Shown piece by piece: positions 25,248-33,987 of a DNA stretch of 64,000 bases. Both the position numbers and the translations under genes were made by a program. The notes beneath the pieces were generated by a model. The model had not been told where the DNA came from. It saw nothing but the letters and a program-made list of their open reading frames with translations, and ran no database searches. The DNA comes from Chloroflexota bacterium. GTDB lineage: Bacteria > Chloroflexota > Anaerolineae > Anaerolineales > Anaerolineaceae. Each line of letters begins with the position of its first letter. Position 1 is the first letter of the stretch. The DNA lies in contig JAJXZS010000034.1 in NCBI GenBank assembly GCA_021779955.1, positions 62,001 to 126,000 on the forward strand, given 5' to 3'.

Positions 25248-27200
25248 ATGAATACAAGTCAACTATTTGCCCTCGCTCCCTGGGTTGTGCTCATTCCCGT
25301 CATCGCATTATTGATCAACCTCATCGTCAGCGGCAGATTGGGCGAAAAGTTTGCGGGGATACTTGCCAGTTCTGCCGCGGCCCTCTCTTTTGTCGTTTCG
25401 ATTTTGCTTGCCATCGCATTGGGGTCCGACCCGATGGGTTCGACCATTTCTCTTGGCACGTGGATTAACATCGGCAATCTATCCATCGATTGGGCATTCA
25501 GGGTGGATACGCTCTCGGTGATGATGATGCTTGTCGTTTCAGGCGTAGGCACACTGATCCATATCTATTCCATCGCGTACATGCATGCCGATGTGCGGCT
25601 CAACGGTGACCTCAAGCGGTATACACGCTTCTTCGTGTTCATGAATCTGTTCATCGCATCGATGATGCTGCTGGTCAGCGCCGATAACTTTCTGATGATG
25701 TTCGTAGGTTGGGAAGGTGTAGGTCTCTGCTCTTATCTTTTGATCGGTTTCTGGTTCGAGAAAGGCAAGGACGGCACTGCGAACGCTGCAGCCGGCAAGA
25801 AGGCATTCATCACCAACCGGATCGGCGATTTTGGCTTCCTGGTGGCCATATTCCTCATCTACTGGAATTTTGGCTCGCTTCAATTCGACAAAGTGTTTTC
25901 GATGGCCCCAATGGTGGCAACGGCGATGCCTGGCGCGGCGCTGGCAATCACCCTGTTCATGCTGCTTGGGGTCACGGGCAAGTCGGCACAGCTCCCGCTG
26001 CACGTTTGGCTTCCGGATGCCATGGCTGGCCCAACCCCGGTCTCGGCGCTCATTCATGCCGCCACGATGGTCACTGCCGGAGTGTACCTTGTGGCGCGAA
26101 GCGCCCCCATCTTTTCACAGGTCCCCGGAGGGCAGACAGCCGTCACCTGGGTGGGGACGATTACCGCATTGTTTGCCGCAACGATCGCACTTGGCCAGAA
26201 CGACATCAAGAAGGTGCTCGCCTACTCCACCATCAGCCAGATCGGATACATGGTTGCGGCGGTAGGCATGGGCGCCTATGTCGCGGCCATGTTCCACCTG
26301 ATCACCCACGCCTTTTTCAAGGGGCTGCTCTTCCTTGCAGCCGGGTCCGTCATTCAGGCGGTCGAACGCGGGGAAGAAGCAGCGCACAGCGAGGAAATCG
26401 ACCCGCAGGATATGCGCCAGATGGGCGGCCTGCGTAAGCGGTTGCCGTTGACTTTCTGGACCTATCTCATTGGCGGGCTTTCGCTTGCGGCGATCGCGCC
26501 TTTGGCCGGCTTCTTCTCGAAAGATGAGATCGTGGCTTATGCCTCGGCGAATCATGCTGCAGTATTCTGGATTCTGTTGATCGCGGCGTTTTTCACAGCC
26601 TTATATGTCGGCAGGCAGATCAGCATGGTGTTCCTCGGCTCTCCGCGAAGCAAAGCCGCCGGCCACGCCACGGAAAGTTCTCCGACCATCACTGTGCCGC
26701 TGGTGATCCTGGCGGTACTGGCTGCCTTCGGCGGGGTATTGAATCTTCCAGGTTTGCAGTGGCTGGAGACGTGGTTGGCGCATACGTTCGGAACGGTAGC
26801 CCCAAGCCAATTTGTCTGGCTGGTTGCACTCGGTTCGCTAGCGCTTGGTTTGGTTGGACTGGCGATCGGATGGCTCATTTACGGGCGCACTCCGGTCAAG
26901 GTAGGAAAACCCGATCCTCTGAAGAAACCGCTCGGCTTTATCTTCACCGGGATGCAAAACAAATGGTTCGTGGATGAGATCTATAACTTCCTCATCATCA
27001 CGCCGTTCAATGCATTGGCCCAATTCTTTGCGGGTCCAATTGACCTGGGGTCGATCGACCGGGTCGCCAACGGTCTCGCTTCTGGAACCCAGGCGGTTGC
27101 GGGCGGGATACGTAAATTCGAGAACGGTTTTGTCCGGTCATACGCATTCTGGATGCTGCTGGGATTGGCAGCCATCATGACCTACTTCATCTTGAGATAA
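25248..27200 (+). CDS. nuoL: NADH-quinone oxidoreductase subunit L (antiporter-like)
   Basis: A 650-residue distal proton-pumping subunit with about 16 helices, including the long lateral helix and its final anchor, so the protein is full length. Conserved blocks: FVGWEGVGLCSYLLIGFW (the Glu of the proton channel), LPDAMAGPTPVSALIHAATMVTAGVYLVAR and KKVLAYSTISQIGYM. AGGAG precedes the ATG. Confidence 0.97.
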   Translation: MNTSQLFALAPWVVLIPVIALLINLIVSGRLGEKFAGILASSAAALSFVVSILLAIALGSDPMGSTISLGTWINIGNLSIDWAFRVDTLSVMMMLVVSGVGTLIHIYSIAYMHADVRLNGDLKRYTRFFVFMNLFIASMMLLVSADNFLMMFVGWEGVGLCSYLLIGFWFEKGKDGTANAAAGKKAFITNRIGDFGFLVAIFLIYWNFGSLQFDKVFSMAPMVATAMPGAALAITLFMLLGVTGKSAQLPLHVWLPDAMAGPTPVSALIHAATMVTAGVYLVARSAPIFSQVPGGQTAVTWVGTITALFAATIALGQNDIKKVLAYSTISQIGYMVAAVGMGAYVAAMFHLITHAFFKGLLFLAAGSVIQAVERGEEAAHSEEIDPQDMRQMGGLRKRLPLTFWTYLIGGLSLAAIAPLAGFFSKDEIVAYASANHAAVFWILLIAAFFTALYVGRQISMVFLGSPRSKAAGHATESSPTITVPLVILAVLAAFGGVLNLPGLQWLETWLAHTFGTVAPSQFVWLVALGSLALGLVGLAIGWLIYGRTPVKVGKPDPLKKPLGFIFTGMQNKWFVDEIYNFLIITPFNALAQFFAGPIDLGSIDRVANGLASGTQAVAGGIRKFENGFVRSYAFWMLLGLAAIMTYFILR

Positions 27201-27210
27201 AGGACGGGCT

Positions 27211-28719
27211 ATGAATCTAGGGAGCACACCACTAATCTGGGTGACGTTCTTCCCGCTCGCGGGAGTGCTCATCATTCTCTTTCTGAAGCCGGAATGGAAG
27301 AAGGCCATCCGGTGGACCGCCCTGATCACATCTTTGGCGGTATTTGGCCTGTCCGTCTGGGTGCTGGCTCTATTCAATGCCGCCAACCCCGATGCTCAAC
27401 TCGGCGTCAATCAGGCCTGGTTTACCCTGGGCGGGAATCAAATCTCATTTCATCTTGGCGTGGACGGCCTGAGCATCCTGCTCCTGCTACTGACCACATT
27501 GCTCAGCCCGATCGCCATTCTTTCCACCTGGAAGGCGATCGAAGAGAAGGTCAAGGGTTTTATGATCTTCTTCCTGCTGCTCGAAGTTGGCCTTGTGGGC
27601 GTCTTTCTTGCCCTGGACATGGTGCTCTTCTACATCTTTTGGGAATTTACACTCGTCCCCATGTATTTCTTGATCGGTTTGTGGGGCGCTGAAAGACGCA
27701 TTTACGCAACTCTGAAGTTCTTCCTGTATACCATGGCGGGATCACTGCTCATGCTGGCGGGAATCCTGTTCGTGGGATTAAAATACGGCGGATTCGATCT
27801 GACCACGTTGACTTCCACGGCAAACATCCCGCTGACGGTGCAGATGTGGCTTTTTGTTGCTTTCGGCCTGGCATTTGCCATCAAGGTGCCTGTCTGGCCA
27901 TTACACTCCTGGCTGCCTGATGCGCACACAGAAGCACCGACGGCAGGATCCGTCATATTGGCGGGCGTTCTGTTGAAGATGGGCACTTATGGATTCCTGC
28001 GCTTCAACCTGCCTCTTTTCCCGCAGGCGACCATCCAGGCAGCGCCTTACGTGGCTGCGCTTGGCATCGTGGGCATTCTCTACGCGGCGATGGTGGCATA
28101 CCGTCAGCAAGATGTGAAAAGGCTGGTGGCATATTCTTCCATCGCTCATCTTGGATTCGTGATGCTTGGCTTGTTCGCGCTCGACCAGTTGAGCGTCGAA
28201 GGTGCGATCTTGCAGATGGTTAATCACGGTCTGTCCACCGGCGCCCTCTTCCTGATCATCGGATTCATTTATGAACGAAGGCATACCCATCAGATGGACG
28301 CATTCGGCGGGTTGTGGAAAGTGATGCCCGTGATGGGCAGCCTTGCCCTTGTGGTCACCCTTTCATCTGCAGGCCTCCCTGGCTTGAACGGTTTCGTCGG
28401 CGAATTCAACATTCTGGTGGGGGCTTTCGGGTCGAAAGCCCTGGGCAGCCCATGGTTTGCCGGGGTGGCCACCCTCGGTGTGATCCTGGCAGCGGTTTAT
28501 TTGCTGCACATGTTCCAAAGAGTGTTCCTTGGTCCTGTGACTCACGAAGAGAATCTCAAACTCAAGGATATGAGTCTGCGGGAAATCATTGTTCTCGTAC
28601 CCATTCTGATCCTCATCTTCTGGATCGGTATTGCGCCACAGACCTTCTTGAACTTGATCGCACCAGCAGTGGAGAAGCTGCTGAGCGTTGTTTCAGCCGC
28701 CGGACTGGCACTCGTATAG
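27211..28719 (+). CDS. nuoM: NADH-quinone oxidoreductase subunit M (antiporter-like)
   Basis: A 502-residue proton-pumping membrane subunit. FYIFWEFTLVPMYFLIGLWG holds the key Glu, and PLHSWLPDAHTEAPTAGSVILAGVLLKMGTYGFLR and KRLVAYSSIAHLGFVMLG are the lysine-containing channel helices. Confidence 0.97.
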   Translation: MNLGSTPLIWVTFFPLAGVLIILFLKPEWKKAIRWTALITSLAVFGLSVWVLALFNAANPDAQLGVNQAWFTLGGNQISFHLGVDGLSILLLLLTTLLSPIAILSTWKAIEEKVKGFMIFFLLLEVGLVGVFLALDMVLFYIFWEFTLVPMYFLIGLWGAERRIYATLKFFLYTMAGSLLMLAGILFVGLKYGGFDLTTLTSTANIPLTVQMWLFVAFGLAFAIKVPVWPLHSWLPDAHTEAPTAGSVILAGVLLKMGTYGFLRFNLPLFPQATIQAAPYVAALGIVGILYAAMVAYRQQDVKRLVAYSSIAHLGFVMLGLFALDQLSVEGAILQMVNHGLSTGALFLIIGFIYERRHTHQMDAFGGLWKVMPVMGSLALVVTLSSAGLPGLNGFVGEFNILVGAFGSKALGSPWFAGVATLGVILAAVYLLHMFQRVFLGPVTHEENLKLKDMSLREIIVLVPILILIFWIGIAPQTFLNLIAPAVEKLLSVVSAAGLALV

Positions 28720-28734
28720 GCATAAGGAGAAATC

Positions 28735-30189
28735 ATGATCCTCTCAGATGCACTCGCAATTCTTCCCTTGATTCTCCTGATTGTCTGGGCGATGATCGTG
28801 CTCCTCATCGACCTATGGATTCCCAAGGGCAGAAAAGGCATTACCGCCCTGCTGACTGTGATCGGTCTGGCAGTTGCCCTGGTGCTGACGGTGATGCAGG
28901 CAAATTCACCGACCTCTGCTTTTAGCGGGATGATCAAGGTCGATGGATTTTCGGTTTTCTTGAATATCCTTTATCTCGCCTCGGGAATCGCCGGAGTGGC
29001 GATCTCCTTTGACTACCTCAACCGGATGGATCTACAACACGGCGAGTATTACGTCCTAATGCTTTTCTCAATCGCAGGCGCAATGCTCATCTCTTACGCT
29101 GCAGACCTGATCATCATCTTCCTCGGAATCGAGCTTTTGAGCATTCCACTCTACGTGCTGGCAGGGATTGCCCGTTCGCAGGGTTCTTCTGAAGAATCAT
29201 CGCTCAAGTATTTCCTGCTTGGTACGTTTGCTTCAGCTTTTATCCTCTTTGGCATTGCCTGGCTCTACGGCGCAGGCGGTACCACCAACCTGGCAGGGCT
29301 CGTCACAGCGATTCCCGACGGATTAAATTCGGCAGGCGCCCTGCCGATGCTGCTGGCGGGAGCCGGGTTCCTGGTGGCCGGGATAGGGTTTAAGGTTGCG
29401 GTTGTTCCGTTCCATGCCTGGATGCCCGATGTCTATCAAGGCGCGCCCGCACCTGTGACCGGATTTATGTCTGTAGTGGCCAAGGCAGCCGGGTTTGCGG
29501 CGCTGATGCGCGTGCTTTTCATTGCCCTCACAACTGAAACAGGAGATGTTACCCCGGTTCTTGCTGCGATCGCCCTTTTGACCATGATCGTGGGTAACGT
29601 TGTCGCCATAGCGCAAAGCAACCTTAAACGGATGCTGGCTTATTCGAGTATCGCCAATGCCGGCTACTTGCTGATGGCGTTGGTTCCGTACAGCAACCCC
29701 GCCGTGCAGGCCGACTCGGTGGCATCTGCCCTGTTCTACCTGGCAGCCTATGCGCTCACATCTTTTGGCGCATGGGCGGTAATCACGATGATGGAAAAAG
29801 GCGAGATCCAGGGGTCCGAGTTCAGCGATATCGCAGGGCTGGGGAAAAAGAATCCTTTGCTGGCTGCCGCACTCAGCGTGATGATGCTCTCGTTTACCGG
29901 TGTTCCGCTAACGTTGGGTTTCTGGGGCAAGTTCTACCTGTTCCGCACGGCAATCGAAGGCGGATTCATCTGGCTGGCGGTTGCGGGTCTGCTCACGACA
30001 TTGGTTTCCGCATATTACTACCTGCGCGTTGTAGTGATGATGTTCTTCCGCGATGGCGATCCCGACCTGAAGTACAGCTTTTGGGCAAGCACAGTGGTCT
30101 TTTTCGGAGCATTGGGTCTCGTCGTGCTGGCGTTCTTCCCCGACATGATGTTCGGGCTGGCGACAAAGGCGGTGCTTTTGCTCAAGTGA
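28735..30189 (+). CDS. nuoN: NADH-quinone oxidoreductase subunit N (antiporter-like)
   Basis: A 484-residue proton-pumping subunit closing the operon. LIIIFLGIELLSIPLYVLAG, VPFHAWMPDVYQGAPAPVTGFMSVVAKAAGFAAL and KRMLAYSSIANAGYLLMAL are typical. AGGAG precedes the ATG. With it the operon holds all 14 subunits in the order A to N. Confidence 0.97.
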   Translation: MILSDALAILPLILLIVWAMIVLLIDLWIPKGRKGITALLTVIGLAVALVLTVMQANSPTSAFSGMIKVDGFSVFLNILYLASGIAGVAISFDYLNRMDLQHGEYYVLMLFSIAGAMLISYAADLIIIFLGIELLSIPLYVLAGIARSQGSSEESSLKYFLLGTFASAFILFGIAWLYGAGGTTNLAGLVTAIPDGLNSAGALPMLLAGAGFLVAGIGFKVAVVPFHAWMPDVYQGAPAPVTGFMSVVAKAAGFAALMRVLFIALTTETGDVTPVLAAIALLTMIVGNVVAIAQSNLKRMLAYSSIANAGYLLMALVPYSNPAVQADSVASALFYLAAYALTSFGAWAVITMMEKGEIQGSEFSDIAGLGKKNPLLAAALSVMMLSFTGVPLTLGFWGKFYLFRTAIEGGFIWLAVAGLLTTLVSAYYYLRVVVMMFFRDGDPDLKYSFWASTVVFFGALGLVVLAFFPDMMFGLATKAVLLLK

Positions 30190-30222
30190 AAAGCAGAGGG
30201 TAATGCGTAACAAGTGATAAGG

Positions 30223-30258
30223 AAAAAAGACCTCGCCTGTCTCGGACGAGGTCTTTTT
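30223..30258. terminator. Bidirectional terminator after the nuo operon
   Basis: An 8-bp stem (30228-30235 with 30247-30254) is flanked by A6 on the left and T5 on the right, so it can act for nuoN (plus) and for the convergent GYF-domain gene (minus). Confidence 0.9.
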
Positions 30259-30283
30259 GCTGCAATGGAGTTTTTCGATTCAG

Positions 30284-30952
30284 CTAAGCGGGCTTGTTTT
30301 CGCGAGCGTAAATGATGGCTGCTGCTGCGTTCTTGTACTGGTAGGTGAGGATGATGCCGAGGACTATCGCTGCGACGAATGGAATTCCAAGGAAGGATGT
30401 GATCAAGCTGATGACAAACCACAATGCAACGCCTTCACTGACCGGTTGGCCGGCGATGCCTTCCTTTGCCATGACCCGGTTGAGGTCCTTGGCAAGGCCT
30501 TTGAACGCAGGGAACCACCACCACCATTGAAGCAGCGGAATGAAGCTGAATGCGATTGCCTGGTCAGGAGTAGTGCGCGCTTGCCCGTCCTGCACAAGTG
30601 CCCAGCTCCTGTGGACGATGATCAGGAAGAGGACAGCTGAGGCGATCAGCGTGACCCCAAAGGTGAAAATGGCGAGAACCAGGCTGATCCACATCCAGGT
30701 GAACATCACGTTCAAGTGTTCCACCTCGCGGTTCACCAGCATGGCAGGCACCACGGTCGGGGCTCCGGGTTGGGCCGCTTGAACTGCAGATGCAGCACCG
30801 GCAAGACGGGTCTGCGAAAGCGGCAGCCAATTGACCATGCCGCTCGTCCATACCAGGGTATTGCCATTGATCGTTCCGCTGGCGGTCAGCGCTCTCATAT
30901 GAGCTTCATCGAGCGGACCGATTTGCTGATCATTCATCGAATAGTACCACAT
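30284..30952 (-). CDS. GYF_2-domain membrane protein
   Basis: A 222-residue protein. Residues 1-50 form a GYF_2/DUF4339 domain (MWYYSMNDQQIGPLDEAHMRAL...LVWTSGMVNWLPLS), a small module thought to bind peptides. After a linker there are four hydrophobic helices with a WWWWFPAFKGLAKDLNR motif between helices two and three. Proteins of this design are common in Chloroflexota and other phyla but have no known role. GAAGGAG supports the ATG. It stands divergent from mgtA, 176 bp away. Confidence 0.8.
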   Translation of the reverse strand: MWYYSMNDQQIGPLDEAHMRALTASGTINGNTLVWTSGMVNWLPLSQTRLAGAASAVQAAQPGAPTVVPAMLVNREVEHLNVMFTWMWISLVLAIFTFGVTLIASAVLFLIIVHRSWALVQDGQARTTPDQAIAFSFIPLLQWWWWFPAFKGLAKDLNRVMAKEGIAGQPVSEGVALWFVISLITSFLGIPFVAAIVLGIILTYQYKNAAAAIIYARENKPA

Positions 30953-31128
30953 GATGTTTTCTCCTTCATACTCACAAGACCTGAAAATAGTATAGCAATA
31001 CTTGAAGAGTAAATAAATTCTTCTTAGTGAACTTTAACGTCTAATGATGCATAATGATATACGATTGTTCGAGCGAAAAGTGGCATAGCCCGGATTCTCT
31101 TTTTGAGATACTGCCCCGGAGGGTGTTT

Positions 31129-33735
31129 ATGGAAAAAAAGCCGGTACAAGCATCCCATTCAAGCGTTCCTCCAGCATTGAAGGCTCTGTTGGATCAAAAA
31201 GATAACAGCCTCGAAGCTCTTTACAAGCAGCTTTCGAGTGATTCCAAGGGATTAAGCGACGAGGAAGTCGAAAAAAGGCAGCAAGAATACGGTCCAAACG
31301 TGGCGGTCAGCGAGAAGAGGACCACCTTCCTGACGCGATTGTGGCGAAATGTCAAGAATCCGCTTGTAATTCTGCTGGTGGTGCTCGCGGTCGTCTCTGA
31401 GGCGACCGGGGACTCGCGCGGAGCGATCGTGATTGCCTTCATGGTCTTCTTGGGCGTCTTCCTGCGTTTCATTCAGGAAGCCAGGGCAGACCAGGCGGCC
31501 GCCGACTTGAAGAAGATGGTCACCACAACGACAACGGTGATTCGGCACGGCGAGAAACACGAGATTCCCATTGCGCAGGTTGTACCTGGCGACGTTGTCT
31601 TTCTTTCGGCCGGCGACATGGTGCCTGCCGATGCGCGCATGATCATCACCAAAGACTTATTCGTCAACCAGGCGGTTCTGACCGGCGAGACGCTGCCTGT
31701 CGAAAAAACAGCAACCCCAGGTCCAATTAGCGGGCAGCAGGTTTTCGAAATTCCGGAGCTGGTTTTCCAGGGGACGAATATTCAAAGCGGCTCGGGTGAA
31801 GCCCTGGTGTATTCAACCGGAAGTCATACCTATTTTGGCTCACTGGCTGCCTCCCTGGTTACCCAGCGGGAGATGTCTAGCTTCGACAAGGGCGTCAACC
31901 GCTTTACCTGGCTGATGATCACTTTCATGGCCGTGATGGTTCCCGTGGTTTTTCTGATCAATGGCTTGTTTAGACATGACTGGGCCCAGGCATTCCTTTT
32001 TGCGGTGGCTGTGGCTGTCGGCCTGACCCCCGAAATGCTGCCCATGATCGTGACGGTCAATCTGTCAAAGGGCGCCATCAACATGTCGAAGAAGAAAGTG
32101 ATCGTCAAGCAGCTCAACGCGATTCAAAACTTCGGAGCCATGGATGTGCTCTGCACAGACAAGACGGGTACGATCACCCAGGGGAAGATTGTCCTCGAGC
32201 AATATATCGATCCCCAGGGCAAAGAGAGCGACCAGGTCCTCTATTTTGCCTTTCTCAACAGCTTTTACCAGACCGGATTGCGCAACCTGATGGACGAGGC
32301 GGTGCTCAACCACGTCGATCTCGAAAATCGAGCCAAAGTCGAAGACCAGTACCGCAAAGTGGATGAGATTCCCTTCGATTTTGTGCGCAGGCGCATGTCA
32401 GTAGTGGTGGAAGACGACGAGCACAAGCGGCTATTGATCACAAAGGGGGCTGTTGAAGAAATCTTGGCCATCTGCACCCAGGTGGATATCGACGGCAAGG
32501 GTCTTGCCAGGCAGCCAGATCGCGACCAGAAGCGGCTGAAGATGGTTGAAGGCCTGGCGAAGAAGGGTTTTCGCGTGCTTGCGCTGGCTTACAAACCGCT
32601 CGGAGGCAGCGAGGCGCTGACTTATTCGGTGGCGGATGAGTGCGACATGATTTTGATGGGTTTCCTGGCATTTCTCGATCCGCCCAAGGAGACAGCTCCC
32701 CAGGCCCTGAAGGAACTCGACAGATTGAACGTCGATATCAAGATTCTTACGGGCGATAACGACCTGGTGACCTCCACCGTATGTGAAAAGGTTGGGTTGT
32801 CTGTCAAGAAAATCCTTCTGGGCAGCGTTGTGGAGAACGCCAGCGATGAAGATCTGAGGCCGCTCGTGGAATCGACCACCATCTTTGCCAAGCTCAGTCC
32901 CGGCGACAAACAACGCATCATCAAGATTCTGCGGGAAAACGGGCATGTTGTAGGCTACATGGGGGATGGCATCAACGACGCACCAGCTCTCAAGATGGCT
33001 GATGTGGGTATTTCGGTGGATACCGCCGTGGACATTGCCAAAGAATCGAGTGAGATCATACTGCTCGAGCAAAGCCTGGCAGTGCTAGGCGAAGGGGTGA
33101 AGGAAGGCAGAAAAGTCTTTAACAACATCTCGAAGTACATCAAGATGGCTGCCAGTTCTAATTTTGGAAATATGTTCAGCGTGCTCGGAGGCAGCATTTT
33201 CCTGCCCTTTATTCCGCTCCTGCCGATTCAAGTGCTCACCAATAACCTGCTTTATGATTTCTCGCAGACCACCATCCCCACAGACGAAGTCGACCCCGAA
33301 TGGCTGGTGAAGCCGAGAAAATGGGAAATTGGCCAGTTGAGCCGTTTCATCCTCTTTTTTGGGCCGCTGAGCTCGATCTTTGACTATGTCACGTTTTACA
33401 TCATGCTTTTTGTATACAATTCTTTTGGGAATGCTGAACTCTTTCACACCGGTTGGTTTGTCGAAAGCCTCTTTACCCAAACCCTGATCATCCACGTCAT
33501 CCGCACCAACAAGATTCCATTCATTCAAAGCCGGGCAAGCAACGCGCTGATGGCCACATCGCTCATTGTTGCCGCGGTGGGCGCCTTATTGCCCTTTACG
33601 CCCGTCGCTTCCACGCTGGGTTTTGTTCCTCTTCCGCCCACCTACTGGCTCTATCTGGGCGGGATCATGATCGGCTATATCATACTCACCCAGTTCGTCA
33701 AAACGTGGTTTGTGCGTAAATTCGGAGATCGATAA
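31129..33735 (+). CDS. mgtA: Magnesium-translocating P-type ATPase MgtA
   Basis: An 868-residue P3B-type ATPase importing Mg2+. Visible: actuator loop VLTGETLPVEK, phosphorylation motif CTDKTGTITQGK, nucleotide-domain KGAVEEIL, TGDN, hinge GDGINDAPALKMADVGISVDTAVDIAKESSEIILLEQSL, and the MgtA-specific C-terminal segment MAASSNFGNMFSVLGGSIFLPFIPLLPIQVLTNNLLYD. About ten membrane helices. The ATG at 31129 has GGAGGG seven bases upstream; the frame is open to 31054 without a ribosome site. No M-box magnesium riboswitch was recognised in the 176-bp upstream gap. Confidence 0.93.
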   Translation: MEKKPVQASHSSVPPALKALLDQKDNSLEALYKQLSSDSKGLSDEEVEKRQQEYGPNVAVSEKRTTFLTRLWRNVKNPLVILLVVLAVVSEATGDSRGAIVIAFMVFLGVFLRFIQEARADQAAADLKKMVTTTTTVIRHGEKHEIPIAQVVPGDVVFLSAGDMVPADARMIITKDLFVNQAVLTGETLPVEKTATPGPISGQQVFEIPELVFQGTNIQSGSGEALVYSTGSHTYFGSLAASLVTQREMSSFDKGVNRFTWLMITFMAVMVPVVFLINGLFRHDWAQAFLFAVAVAVGLTPEMLPMIVTVNLSKGAINMSKKKVIVKQLNAIQNFGAMDVLCTDKTGTITQGKIVLEQYIDPQGKESDQVLYFAFLNSFYQTGLRNLMDEAVLNHVDLENRAKVEDQYRKVDEIPFDFVRRRMSVVVEDDEHKRLLITKGAVEEILAICTQVDIDGKGLARQPDRDQKRLKMVEGLAKKGFRVLALAYKPLGGSEALTYSVADECDMILMGFLAFLDPPKETAPQALKELDRLNVDIKILTGDNDLVTSTVCEKVGLSVKKILLGSVVENASDEDLRPLVESTTIFAKLSPGDKQRIIKILRENGHVVGYMGDGINDAPALKMADVGISVDTAVDIAKESSEIILLEQSLAVLGEGVKEGRKVFNNISKYIKMAASSNFGNMFSVLGGSIFLPFIPLLPIQVLTNNLLYDFSQTTIPTDEVDPEWLVKPRKWEIGQLSRFILFFGPLSSIFDYVTFYIMLFVYNSFGNAELFHTGWFVESLFTQTLIIHVIRTNKIPFIQSRASNALMATSLIVAAVGALLPFTPVASTLGFVPLPPTYWLYLGGIMIGYIILTQFVKTWFVRKFGDR

Positions 33736-33845
33736 CGAAATTGGCCATACCGACGCAATGAGGACCGGGTGCCATGCCTGGAATTGCCGCATACATTGCA
33801 TTGACCGGCGGATATAAAAATGTAATAAATTAAGCCTTCCCAAGC

Positions 33846-33874
33846 TTGACTTTCAATTACCAATTTGCTAAATT
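33846..33874 (+). promoter_or_regulatory. Promoter of the HtrA-lectin gene
   Basis: TTGACT (33846-33851), 17 bp, TAAATT (33869-33874). The start would lie about 105 bases before the ATG at 33988, giving a fairly long leader. GAAGGAG precedes the ATG. Confidence 0.65.
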
Positions 33875-33987
33875 TATCTGTGTCCACGCTTACACTCGCG
33901 AATTTTCTATGACCACGCCGGTGATCATCGAAGTGGCGATGGACACCATTCCTGAGTCCTGATAATTTATCCTAGAAGGAGAAGACC

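Noticed and set aside
25709-26437. Plus-strand 242-codon frame inside nuoL
   Set aside because: Frame-shifted shadow of nuoL, whose own frame is intact and highly conserved; no sign of overprinting.
16057-30189. Possible loss or rearrangement in the complex I operon
   Set aside because: All 14 subunits are present, full length and in canonical order; no frameshift seen.
30953-31128. Possible M-box magnesium riboswitch ahead of mgtA
   Set aside because: None of the conserved M-box blocks or a terminator/anti-terminator pair could be found in this gap.
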